Below are positions 26,507 through 37,900 of a DNA stretch of 64,000 nucleotides, piece after piece. Every line of letters begins with the position of its first letter. Position 1 is the stretch's first letter. Source of the stretch: Scortum barcoo (lineage: Eukaryota; Chordata; Actinopteri; Centrarchiformes; Terapontidae); contig CM041550.1 in NCBI GenBank assembly GCA_023238725.1, positions 3,607,544 through 3,671,543 on the forward strand. The letters are read 5' to 3'. The notes beneath the pieces were generated by a model. The model was not told the DNA's origin. It made no database searches and saw only the letters and a list, made by a program, of their open reading frames with translations. Position numbers and translations under genes: made by a program.

Positions 26507-27799
26507 AAGTGGCGTCAGTCATTTCATGACAAATCAAACAATCGTGATTACCAGTTTCCAACTTGCACAAGGTATAATGACAGGGACTTTCCTGAAACTT
26601 GCAACATATCCAAATTAGAGCCAAAAAGGAAGAAGAAAAACCAAACGAACAAGGATGTCTCACGACAGTTAAAGCTGTCGTTCAACATGGCTAAACCCAA
26701 ATGTGATGTATATAATGTCATTTTACAGCATTTTTAACTCTAACATGGCCAACGGGGAAGTCATAAAACCGTCTTGGGTTGTCAAGTGTCAAATACCACT
26801 ACACAACTCTGTGTTCTTAATTATTAGTATTTTAATTTATTAACAGAAAGACAGTCAATTGTTACCTCGACCTTTCGTGGACAGATAAGTGAAATCATAC
26901 AAATGGAGTTTACAGAAATCAGATGTCTGATATCACAAAAGAAAAGTCATCACACAGCTTCGGAGGGGTTGTTACAGAGCAGGAAAAAAAACGCTGCTGT
27001 ATGTAATGAAAGGCCGGTTAATCAAATTATCTGAACTCCACGTCTGTGATACGAGCCTCCTGTTCCCCCTCAGGGTCAGCGTGGTCGGGGACTCTCTGCC
27101 CACAGAGGGTCAAGGACAGACCGCCCCCGTCCCCCCCCCCCACCCTCGGCGTTGTCCAGGACCTGATTGGATGAAAGAGGCTGAAAAATCAATGTGTCCA
27201 GCCTCTGCAGTCTGCCATGTGTCTGTCTCAACTGTACGTCACCCTCACTGTTTGTCGGCTGTCGGCATTTTGATTTGACCAAATAAACAGAGAAGGCTGA
27301 ATATGCATTTTTGTCGTTTTTTATTTTCTTTATTCACATCAACTAATGCAGATTGTTGGATTTACGTCTTTAAAACTTACGTCTTTTAAACTCCATATAA
27401 TACTATTATTTAAATACACACATATTTACTCAGCTGATATGATCAGAATGTGTTGTATACTGTCTGTTAGCGCAGCTTGATAAAGACAGAAACCTGATTT
27501 TCTTTTATCTTCATGGATCATTTGAAGACAAATCCATCCAGCAGCAACTGTGAGTCACTGATGACATTAAACAGTCAGATTCAGTGTGAGAGGAAATCTG
27601 TGATGAGAGCGACTGAGTGAACAAACAATGAGACAATGGTTAGGAGAGGAGCATGTTTCCCTCCTAAAGCTCAGACGTTGGTTAAAACAACAGAAACATC
27701 TGACAGTATTAAGATAATGACATCTTATCCAGCAGATGTTACGGTGATTAGAGCTGCAGTGTTAACGAAGACGTCAGATTTTAAACTTGGCAAAGGTCA

Positions 27800-28192
27800 A
27801 TGATGGAGGAAGTATTCAGATCCTTTTAGCATAAGTAGAAATCCTGCAAAAAATAAAAAGAAAATAATAAGAATAAAAAACATATTAATAATAATGCAGC
27901 CAAAGTGTCCCTATTTTACCATTATGTCTGATATCATTAAATTATTATTATGGATGCATTGATGTGTAAAAGTATTTTTCTGTTATAGTTATTTGAAAGG
28001 AAGCTAATTGAAACTTTTATATAAACTCGTGAGAAGTTTAATTTATATGTGCATCATGTTTTATATGTAAAAATCACAATCTGCAGCATAAAAAGTGACT
28101 AAAGCTATCTGATACAAGTATATTTACTTGTGAGTTGTAGTGGAAAAAGTAGAAATAGAAGTCCCTTAAATTTTTACTTTCCACCACTGTTA
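27800..28192 (+). repeat. Dispersed teleost repeat, family B
   Basis: Opens with GGAGGAAGTATTCAGATCC at about 27806 and closes with TTTTTACTTTCCACCACTG at about 28173-28191, both standard ends of this family in fish. Inside is TATGTAAAAATCACAATCTG then AGTGACTAAAGCTATCTGAT. Related copies sit at 45595-45945 and 52665-52945. It has no coding capacity and looks like a non-autonomous element; the superfamily is not assigned. Confidence 0.6.
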
Positions 28193-28489
28193 TTATATTA
28201 TATAAATATTACATTATTTATTGCTGTAATGTTGGAGGTGCTCTAAAGTCTGCTATTATTATCTCCGCTGCCCATTTATCGAGTAGTTTAAGAAATTTAC
28301 TCAATGACAGGCAGCTCATGTCTGTGAAATTTATAAAACAGGGAACTAAAAATTAGTTCAAGATTGAGAGTATGAAACAAAGCAAAGGTGATTTACAATT
28401 TACTTTAAAAGTGAAAACTCTCTACAGTGTGTGTGGTGGTATTTTTACCCCTCAGAGCTGTATAGATGGTAATGTTAGTCCCCAACATC

Positions 28490-28930
28490 TCAATAACTGT
28501 GGATTTATAAAGACGTTCATGATCTCCAGAGGATGAATCCTGCTGATGCTGGTGATCGATTGACATTAAACTCCAGCGCTGCTACCAGCAGGTTGACACT
28601 GAGTTTTAAGTGAAATATCTTGACAATTATTAAATTAAATTTCATACAGACATTCATAGTCAGTGACTTTGATGATCTGCTGATTTTTCATCTAATACAA
28701 CCAGCATGTGGTGTAAATTAAGTCTTCACTTGTTCATTTGTTTTCACTACAAAATATTTATTTGTCCAATAATTTGGGTTGCGAGTCAGCAAATACTAGG
28801 AAATGTTAGCATGCTAACACACTATAGTAAATGGCGATGGTGAGCAGCGTGATATCAAAGTTTTATTACCACAGCATGCTGACAGTGGTGAGTGCAGCCT
28901 CACAGAGCTGCAGACTCGTGTTGTTAAAAG
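28490..28930 (+). repeat. Dispersed teleost repeat, family A (sense copy)
   Basis: Repeated internal module 'GAGGATGAATCCTGCTGATG' and 'CATACAGACATTCATAGTCA', then TTTGATGATCTGCTGATTTT, TGTCCAATAATTTGGGTT, GTTAGCATGCTAACACACTA and finally AGCCTCACAGAGCTGCAGAC. The order is that of a widespread fish repeat. Its reverse complement is at 22860 and 46890. Confidence 0.65.
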
Positions 28931-30250
28931 TTAATGTGAAATTTGGTTTCAAGAGCATTAAGTTAGAATCAGAAACATGGAAACCACACATGATAAGCTA
29001 ATTCAAATAAAACAAAGAGGAGGTCTTGTAGCTCCTCGACATTTTATCTGGTGTGTTTAATATTCTTTTGGCTTCATCTGTGGCCCAGCAGCTTCACACA
29101 GAACCAGCGAAAGCTGAGCAGCATAAAGTGAGATAGACAGACAGAGAATCAGGGAGAAAAGAGAAAATGTCAAAGAAGAAGCAGGCATTGAATTAAGAAT
29201 GGGAGTGAGACAAGCAAGAGATAATAAAAGAAAGCATGGTTATACAACTCGCAGCCCCAGAAGAGTCTGCCTTTGGCAAGGCTTCTTGAGTATGGCTGCG
29301 AAGATAACAAGGCAGGAATTATCTCCCAAAGTGCTATTAATAGCAGGCAAGTCACATCTTGTCCCTCAGTGAGAGAGCATCCTGCGCCCAGAGGCTCTGC
29401 TTTCCCATTTTAACTCTTTTTGAAATGTGCATTTTGACAGACATTTGCAAGCTAGGACAGACTGCCAAGACTCTCAATTATAATGCTCTCACCCACTTGT
29501 TCTTCATCACAGTGGCTGTTATTTTAGCTGTAATAAGAATAAAGGTCAGGTTCGCTGACGGTTCTAAGGTATCAGAATATATAAGGGATTAAACTTAAAG
29601 AAAAGAAATCCCCATGTTCACATGTGAATGTACAGTTTGCGTGTTGTCATTGTTAAACTGTGTTGGTTGATCTCATCACAATGTTCTGGATGTGTCATAT
29701 CAACTGTGAACTTTGAACGTCAGCTTTGAAAGGGGGAACTCCACCGATTTTACACATCAAAGTCTGTTTACACATCTTAAGTAGTACTACTGCTGCATGT
29801 GTAGAAAAAAAGTTGTTTGAAGCCTTTTTTGGCACAATTTAATAAATGGCCTCAAGCGGCATAACTTGAAGAGGATGTTGAAGATTTTGTGATATGATAT
29901 GAAAACTCAGCGGTGACTAAATGCTTGTAGTTAGTTTTCTTTATCTGCTGCTGTTTCCAAAGAACAAAATTGAACTTTGAACCTCAAAACTATGTGAGAT
30001 TGTCTCTCCGGTGAGCTGGCCAATGAGGCGTTGCGGCTCAGAGGTCCGAGGTGTAGTGTTTTTTTGGCCTCCTCACCTGGCTTAGTGAAGGATTCAAGGT
30101 GTCAGGATTAGCCCACATTGCAGCAGCAGCACTGCTGACCTGGCCTTTATGTCAGTGTCACACTAACCTACAGTAGTAGTTTTCAAGGTAACAGGAAATT
30201 GGTGCTTTAAATCTGGCCCTGCATTCACGGCGCCTACTCTCGCCCTCGCT

Positions 30251-30255
<5 letters not shown>

Positions 30256-30299
<44 letters not shown>
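30256..30299. repeat. (GA)n microsatellite
   Basis: About 22 uninterrupted GA units, a purine-only strand tract able to form triplex DNA. Confidence 0.92.
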
Positions 30300-30301
<2 letters not shown>

Positions 30302-30618
30302 TGTACACAAGCAGCATGTCACCCTTTGCATATGGCACATTTATTTAAGGAAAGAGTAAGAACAGCAACACAATGTGCTCGCTCTCCTCACGCCTCCAAG
30401 TGACCACCCACCACATCCGCACCACCGAAAGAGGTGCACCATACCGTGGACCTGCAGGCGTTTGAAATAGTCTCGCTGAGAGACGTCCTCTGCTGTTGAA
30501 TGCTCCTCACACACAAACCTCTGAGTTTGACTGCGGTTATTTTTAAGGCCTCTCACCTCCGCATTTTTTCAGCGCTTGAATCTCCAATTTGAGCCCTGAA
30601 AGACAAGCTGTTTGCCTT

Positions 30619-30631
30619 TGACCTCTGACCT
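30619..30631 (-). promoter_or_regulatory. Perfect DR1 nuclear-receptor motif, copy 1
   Basis: Reads TGACCTCTGACCT, the complement of AGGTCA-G-AGGTCA. A direct repeat of AGGTCA with one spacer is the known binding site of RXR heterodimers, HNF4 and COUP-TF. It lies about 2.3 kb upstream of the etv5 first exon. Binding is inferred. Confidence 0.4.
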
Positions 30632-30885
30632 CCGCGACGCCCAACAAAGATAGACCCGTGTCCTGCATGACGACGTGTGTGTTTGTCTGTTCTTACTATC
30701 ATTGCTCCTGCAGCGCTCTCATAATCTCTGCATCGCGGCTGCGGGGATTTGCCAGGGATTATATTTTTCGTACCAGCTGCTGGAATTTGTTTTCGACTCT
30801 GACTGACGTTTGCGGTGACACAGAGTTTATATGAGGGATTCCTAATTTGGTGACGGAAGCGATAATGACAAAAGTTATTTATTTA

Positions 30886-30898
30886 TGACCTCTGACCT
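30886..30898 (-). promoter_or_regulatory. Perfect DR1 nuclear-receptor motif, copy 2
   Basis: The same 13-base DR1 as at 30619, in the same orientation, 267 bases further on. The flank extends the match on one side (AAAGGTCAGAGGTCA on the other strand). Two perfect copies this close make a chance hit less likely, but function is inferred. Confidence 0.4.
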
Positions 30899-32109
30899 TT
30901 GGGTTCAACAGCCGCTCCTTCACGCGCATATTTGTGGGCAAACACTCTCACTCTCACACAAGTGTTGATGTCTTATTTTCTTTTTATGACAGTCAGAACT
31001 TGGGAAGGCTTTAAGTTTGTAATTTCAGAGCAGTGGAAGTTACATTTCTTTTATTAGAAGTGAAGAACACTCGTTTTAAAATGAAGCTTCACTGTTGACG
31101 TGTTTGATTTTAAAAGTCTTCACACATACTGCCACAGAATAATACAGAAGTGTTAGATAAGATGAACATACTGACCGCGTTTCTTTACTTTAATGAAGAT
31201 TAAAATGTGAAAGAAAGAGTCAAAATCACAACAGTTCATCCTCTGGAGAGCATGAATTGTTATGAGGTTACTGTGTGAGATGTTGTGTACAAAGTTCACC
31301 TTTTGCCAAAAATAGAAATGGTTCATCTTTTGGAGAGATGAGAAATCCCTGAATTAGATTTTCATATGTTTGGATAATATTGCACATTTTTGGCCTGGTG
31401 AGGACAAAACAAAGCGTCTGGCCCGATCTTCTAGGAAACAGTAAAGCAGGGTTTAGAAGAAACAGAGTTGGATTCAACTGCTGAGGACTGATATCGTCCT
31501 CTCATGCTGTCATTTTTCTAGGAATTTAGGGGATTTTTAGTAACTTGGGAGGAGCTACATTATATGAGTTTAAAAGAATAACACATAACGGGTGTGACTG
31601 CTTCAAGTGTTTTTATAGTTTAATTGTATTTACACGTCGAGGTCAGAAAAGGGGATCTGTAGAAATTCCCAGAAAATGATGACATACACAGCGAATGAAT
31701 AGTTAAATGAATAAATGAAATGTGAAATAAACCTCAGTATTTCTAGAGTGTTGCTCGTCTCAAAAACGTAAGTACCATCCTCTGTTATCAATAAAGGTTT
31801 AATCCATTTTTACTTTACTTTTTTACTCCTCCGGGCTTCCTGCTCTCGACCAGACTGACCTACATACTGAATAACCTCGTCATTGCAAGAAGATGCTAAG
31901 ATAATCAGACTGTGTGCAAATATGATTAATGAGTCAGTTGTAGATGTTTATAAATAAAGTTGTATTAAAATAGTGTAAAAACAAACAAACAAACAAACAT
32001 CATTTGCAGCACTCACAGAAAAAAAAGAAAACATGAATCTGTTGAAATAAACTTTAAATTTAGTCCTAAATATGCTCAGTAAGGTACGCTGTGCCAAAGC
32101 CAAAATCAC

Positions 32110-32300
32110 AGTTGAGAGATAAAAAGATAATCTTTTATTAATCCCTCAGCGGGGAAATTTGCAGTGTTAAAACAGAAAATGGGACAGTGAAATGGCAGGA
32201 GGCATAGGTAAGAAAAATTAAATAAAAAATAAAAACGACAAAAGTAATAAAAAGCACGATCATAAAACCTCAAATACTACAGATTTGGATCTTGTCAGTA
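32110..32300 (-). mobile_element. Retroposon 3' end, antisense copy
   Basis: AGATAATCTTTTATTAATCC followed by CTCAGCGGGGAAATTTGCAG is the complement of the teleost LINE tail GAATTTCCCC...GGATTAATAAA...ATCTT. It is followed by A-rich DNA. It lies head-to-head with the sense copy ending at 32622. Confidence 0.55.
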
Positions 32301-32434
32301 CACAGCCTGAGTGGTTTGAATTTACATCTTTACAGTTTACATCTTGATTTGATAATATAAGATAATATAAACTTTATTAAAAAATATAGAAGACATAAAC
32401 ATTATAACTATGAACTCTTTAATGCAATTTATCA

Positions 32435-32622
32435 TCTAGTGCAATACCAATCCGTATATATGGAGGATGTAAATAATGTATCTATGCTTATGATGTATTT
32501 ATGTCATTTTTACCCTCTATGTTTTTATTTTTTGTGCTCTATTTTCATATTTGTCTTACTATTGAGCAGCTGTGGTGAATTTCCTTGGTGTGGGATTAAT
32601 AAAGTTAATCTTATCTTGACTT
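32435..32622 (+). mobile_element. Retroposon 3' end, sense copy
   Basis: A T-rich 3' region leads into TATTGAGCAGCTGTGGTGAA, TTTCCTTGGTGTGGGATTAA and TAAAGTTAATCTTATC at about 32555-32616. This is the typical 3' end of a fish LINE family whose tail is a TTATC repeat. No reverse transcriptase coding remains. It lies about 200 bases left of the etv5 promoter cluster. Confidence 0.6.
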
Positions 32623-32819
32623 AAAAACACTTTAAACACACCTTGAGTTTCCAGTTATAAAGTATATTTCATTTATATATAATCCAGTATGTTGTCACAT
32701 GTTCATCAGAGTCCAGGTTTAGTATCTTTCCACTGCAGCTGGGCCTTTAACAAACACCTCTTGGCACTGAAGGGTGAAAAAAATGTGAATGAAATCCAAC
32801 CATTCATAAAAATAGGCCA

Positions 32820-32995
32820 CTGCCGCGCTGCGATTGGTCGAGCCGAGCGCTCATGAATAATTCATCAGCTTCTCCCTCGCCATTGGTCGCTCGGGTGAAC
32901 GACAGCCCCGCTCGACCAATCAGCGGCCGCTCCCGCTCTCCGCCGGAGCCCAGGGGGAAAAACCGAGCGGGCCATTAACGAAAAGCTCAGTCAAG
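32820..32995 (+). promoter_or_regulatory. etv5: etv5 CpG-rich promoter with three CCAAT boxes
   Basis: GC- and CpG-rich DNA upstream of the non-coding exon. CCAAT boxes occur as ATTGG at 32833-32837 and 32882-32886 and as CCAAT at 32916-32920, the classic NF-Y site. No TATA box was seen. GATTGGTCGAGC (32832-32843) and GCTCGACCAATC (32910-32921) are a perfect 12-base inverted repeat. The start site is not fixed; somewhere near 32950-33000 is likely. Confidence 0.6.
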
Positions 32996-33137
32996 TTTTG
33001 TGAGTCGACGGAGGCGCATCAGCTCGTCCGTGCGCACACGAAACCTCCAAACCAGCACCGACACGCTGTTTTTTACCTCTGTGGATATTTCCCCCGCTGT
33101 TTATTTCACCGGAGAGGCGGATTTACGCGCAGAGGAG
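32996..33137 (+). other. etv5: etv5 presumed non-coding first exon
   Basis: CpG-rich stretch right of the CCAAT cluster, ending GAGGAG before the strong donor GTAAGA at 33138. It contains no start codon that continues into the ETV5 frame. Its splice partner would be the acceptor at 34817/34818 (TTTTTTGCAG). The left limit is a guess. Confidence 0.5.
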
Positions 33138-33300
33138 GTAAGACGCTGGTTTATTCTAAGGAGAAGTTGCTTTATTATGGATGGATGTGATTTTTTTTAA
33201 GGAGCGCAACGCCATCTTATTTAAAGATATTTACTCTGGCAACCATTTTCTACACGCTGCTTTTGCGCGTGAAAACAGTTTGCGGATGGATGTGTGTGTG

Positions 33301-33361
<61 letters not shown>

Positions 33362-34817
33362 CGCAAATATATTTTTTTTTATTGTTTTTTTTTTTATGAA
33401 TGGACGCGCAGGTTATTTTTGTCTTTCCTCCCCTCTGTGTTTCCACACGGATCGGGTTTCACTTCATTGAGAAAAACAAGGGAGGGATGGGTGGGGGAAG
33501 GGCGGGGAGGAGGAGGAGGAGGGGGGGTGTTGGGTGATCTTCGTCCCCCCCTCCCTCACCCTTTCCAAACCTTTTCTGAAGCGCAAAACTTCAACTAAAA
33601 ATGACCAAATTGTGTTGGCACGGTGATAAAAGTTGGTTTTAATCACATCTGAGTTTGACTCTTTACTTTTTTCTGATGTTTTTGAAGCTTTAGTAAAGAA
33701 TTTGTGCGTCAACTTTGTCCTTTTATTATGCAAATCAATCTAATTTCTCTCACATATTTATTATTATTGTTATCTTTGATGATGAAGTAACTTTTAACTT
33801 TTAGAAAACACCCACTTCTTTTCTCTCTTACTTTATTTAAAGCACCATTTGTGTCAAAGATTCAATAAAAAGATGAATGTGAGCTTCCTGCTGTTCTATT
33901 TTAAGGTGTGAACATATGTTCCACATGAAGGCAGGTACAATGAGACCTAATGCAACGTGTGGCTGTAATTATTGCCCAGCAGCTACACTTTATTCGTCAT
34001 CCATTAACAGGAGATAGAGGAGGAGTGAGTCATAACACTGAGCCGAGGGAGGCGAGAGAGTAGAGGCCACTGTTGTGTTATTGTTTTTGTTTTTTTTTTT
34101 ATAAAGGGGACTTTTGTTGTTGATCTCAGTGTGTCTAACTTTTATAAAAGAGGAGGAGGGATTATAACAGCTGCATTGTCACCCAACAATAGGTCCAAGC
34201 CTCTATAAGACACTAATCAGCTCTGTGACTGCCTGTTTTTTTTGTCTATCTCATTTGGGAGCTGCACGACGGCTGAGAGAGAGCCTGAAGAGTCGCGTTT
34301 TCCCCCCTCACACACACACACACAAGTCTTTTACTCGAGGTCTTCCAAGCTGATTATAGTGGAGAGCAGTTGCCCACAGATGGCCGTCCAGCGTGGCTTA
34401 TATAACTGTATTACACTGGTTCCATAATGGCCGTGTGTTTACACGGTGCTGCTTCCTCCTGAGCGTGCACGGCTCGCTTCAGGAAGCTGTTTGTCGTTGT
34501 TGTTAGATAAAGAGCTGGAGGAGGAGGAGGATGGTGATGATGATGGAAGTCTCGTGGCGGCTTCAGGGTACGAACACATGACTGTATAATGAAGCTCAGC
34601 ACTCAGTGTGGCCTCAAAGATTACATTAAAAGTTCAAGATTTTGAAGTTTACATCACTTTAAGCTGTTATTTTATCCCTCCTCTGATCCGTAAAGTGCAT
34701 ATTTATTGAAAAAAAGGATGTCTTGCTGTGGATGTATGATTATGAATGTCTAAGCAGTTTTCTGACCCCCCTCTGCTGCATGTTTCCACCTCCAACCTTG
34801 TGTTGTATTTTTTGCAG
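33138..34817 (+). other. etv5: etv5 intron 1
   Basis: Intron of 1.68 kb in the 5' UTR. It holds a long (TG)n tract at 33297-33358, G-rich and C-rich runs near 33480-33550, and a CA tract at 34306-34323. No coding exon was recognised. Confidence 0.6.
33297..33358. repeat. (TG)n microsatellite in etv5 intron 1
   Basis: About 29 TG units within 160 bases of the presumed first-exon donor, the longest TG run in the window and likely polymorphic. Confidence 0.93.
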
Positions 34818-34950
34818 TGACCCAGACGCTGTCGCTTTAAAGCGAACACCTCCCCCTCCCCACCCCGATATTGGACCCCCCCCTCCCAATCACCCAGATA
34901 ACATGGACGGATTCTATGACCAGCAAGTCCCATTTATGGTCCCACCCAGT
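34818..34950 (+). CDS. etv5: etv5 exon 2, start codon
   Basis: Exon from the acceptor TTTTTTGCAG to the donor GTAAGT at 34951. The first 85 bases are C-rich 5' UTR. ATG at 34903 in the context AACATGG starts MDGFYDQQVPFMVPPS. It ends in phase 0. Confidence 0.9.
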
Positions 34951-37900
34951 GTAAGTGGACACATGTCAGCCTCACACATCACATCCTCACACACACACAC
35001 ACACACATGGATGGATGGACCCTCCCCGTGGTCAGCGTAGACCGACGTACATTTATGATGCACTGCTCTCATGTCAAGTGCGTTGTCCACTGGGAGGGGG
35101 GGCATGTTGGGTTGACCGTCTGACGCCTCTTCTTCGTCTTCCCAACAGCACAAGTCTCACGTGGAGGAAGCGTCTCACGGCAGGCCTCTGAGCGACAGGA
35201 AAAGGAAGTTTGTCGACACAGAGCTCGCCCAGGACACAGAAGGTAAACGAGGCTGATGTGAACAGACTGCGTGAGATGCTTCGTGTGATTGTCATGTTTT
35301 GGTTTAATATTGTTCCCTTCTCGATTATTTTACAGAACTTTTCCAAGACCTCAGTCAGCTGCAAGAGATCTGGATTGCAGAAGGTGAGTTTTATTAACAG
35401 TTTTACTTTCTGTTGCTTGTTGTCCATCTATTAAAGGCTGCAAAAACCCAACTGTGAAACCTTTACAGGGGATTTATTTTGGTTTTGTGAGTTTTACTTC
35501 TAACATCCTCCCACTACAACCAGCCACCTTAAAGTGTGTTTGTAACATGGAGGAAACATCTCTTATCTCCTGCTCCTTTTCTTTCCAAACGGTCATCAGG
35601 ACGAAATTGGGCAGGTTTTATGATTAAAGATTAACTTGACGAGAATGTGAAATATTGCTATTTTTGTGTTAGCAATTCGAGCAAGAAGTCCAAAGTCCTG
35701 CGCACAAGAAAACCGCTGACCAAGAGCCTTTGTCGTACCCAAAAAAGTGTCTTTTTAGCAGCTGCTCTCATTTATTCTTTTTCTCTCAGGTTATTCTTTG
35801 GCTTGTTTTTCTTTCCCCTTGCTCCACTCAAACTTTCCTGGCCACATAAAGGTGGCAGTGTTAGGTTTTTAGCGGTCAAAAGGGGGGCATGTGTTTGATT
35901 TTCTTTTTCTCACGTGCGACATTTCTCTTGTATCTTCACAGCCCAGGTGCCTGATGACGAACAGTTTGTCCCAGATTTCCAGTCGGATAGCTGTGAGTAC
36001 CTGATGTCTATTGTTCATCTCTGATGATGTGAAGTGTCTTTTTATATACAAATCCCTGCAAGATCACAATGTTTTAGCACAGCCTGCAAGTTTGAATTAA
36101 AGCAGCAATTTTGTCTGAAAGTTTTTAGCATCAGTGTGTAAGCAATTTTCATCATTTGAGTAAAGATCCCTCATTCGTTTGCAGTTGCCTGTCCCTGATC
36201 AGGTCTCTAGTTCACCCCTCTTTTATCAGACAATTTCTCCTCCATCCTGCCGAGGACAAACACCATTCTTCGTCTTCAAAAAACACAGCTCTGGGAAAGG
36301 CTGCTCTCCCCCTCCCTTCCCTCCCTCTCCTCCATTTTGAGTTTAATCAGCCGATTGGCATGGGGCATCACATGAGCCAAGCTCCTAATCTGATTTCACA
36401 CTTTCCCGCACTCAGGCCCTGCTGCTGAAGTGGGCTAGATTCCAGTGGATAGGGCAGCTTCAGAGCTACCACCTTCAGTCCGGCTCCCCAAAAACTGCTC
36501 CACGGCAGCCTCCTGTTTGTCTCTGCTCATTCGCTCCAGGCTGCAGCCGAGGGATATGTTTGAATTATGCCCAATGGAGCATTTTATGATCTCCTCCCTC
36601 CCTTCTGTCTTAGTGAGTTTATGTTTTCGTCTGATGCGTAGGAGGTGGAGACAGGGTGTGGTTGCTGCCTGTCTTTGTCAGGGCTGCCTTTTTAAATCGT
36701 GGTCAGTGTGGCACGGCGAGCCGCAAACTGACCGCCAGCCGGCCGTGCTGCAACATATTATTGAGTTTTATGCATCGTCATGTTTGTGTTTTTTTTGCAG
36801 AGGGCCCCATCCAAGGTTGTGTGCATGTGTTGGTTTGTAGTCAGCTCGCTGTAAAGTGCCGTAGTGGTGAAGACGATGACCTTGTACTGTCAGTGTGTGT
36901 GTGTGTGTGTATGTGTGAGATACTGAGAAGTGAGTTTGGCAGTTGCTTCTGTTGCTAGGCTGCAGGCCATTCTGTCTCTCACAAGTTGCCTATTCACTGA
37001 AACCCGATTTTCCCGATATAAGCTGCAGTCAGTAGGACATCACAAGGGGCGAACCGCAGCCTCACTGACCCAGTCAGAGTCGAACTATTTATGATTTTTC
37101 TCTAGATTTTAGGAACATTCTCAGCACATGGTACAGGAGAGGGCTTTTGCATGTAAGGTCCTCTTTTCTTAATCCACCCCCTTTGCCCACCGGTCCAGAG
37201 GAAGAAAAGATGCCTAATCTCCCCATTATTTACTTTTCCCTCTGTGTGAGAAGTCTCACTTGAGCCATTAGGTTTCACGGCGCACACAGGGGAGCTCACG
37301 TGCCCATTGTTCGCTCTGCTTAGGTCCATCAGCACCACGGGTGATTTATTTGGCCCCCGCTCCTCTGCGCCCGGGGATCTAGTTTCTGCTTGGCTATTAT
37401 GTGGCGCCCCGGAAACTGCAGCTGATACGCAGAAAGCTGCAGTGAGTGTCTAATGGTTACAGCATGGGAGAAGAAAATCATTCACCGCCATTAGATTACA
37501 GCCACACTGATTCATGGGTATTGGTATTGGCCTGCCCTAATGGGAATCAGACGAGAAGTTTGATAGCTTTTGTGTGTATAGTGCAGTTAGTATCATGCTA
37601 CCTAGCAGTGGTGGATAGATGGTTGTTTTCATAGCGCAGTCAAGCGTCATTAGGGCGGATGATAAATTGCTGCTAAGTGGCTCTGTCAGTCGAGGGAATA
37701 CAGAGACGTTGTCCATACATCCATTTATCCATCAGTTCCAAATGTGGTTAAGATAACTGCTGCACTTCTGTTTATGGCTTCAATTAGGTGATATCTGGAG
37801 TTTATCCAACATGCTCAATTGTGTTGCTTCTCTGTGTGTCTCCTCCTGTCTAGTGATGTTTCATGGCCCGCCACCAGCCAAGATCAAACGAGAGCTGACT

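Larger units (their letters stand above)
22101..32819. other. Intergenic region, dgkg to etv5
   Basis: About 10.7 kb with no gene recognised on either strand. It holds two copies of one dispersed repeat (22860-23245 and 28490-28930), one copy of another (27800-28192), inverted copies of a third (25985-26090 and 26370-26506), a (GA)n tract at 30256-30299, two DR1 sites (30619 and 30886) and LINE-tail copies at 32110-32622. It is the natural place for etv5 distal regulation, but no enhancer can be proven by eye. Confidence 0.6.
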
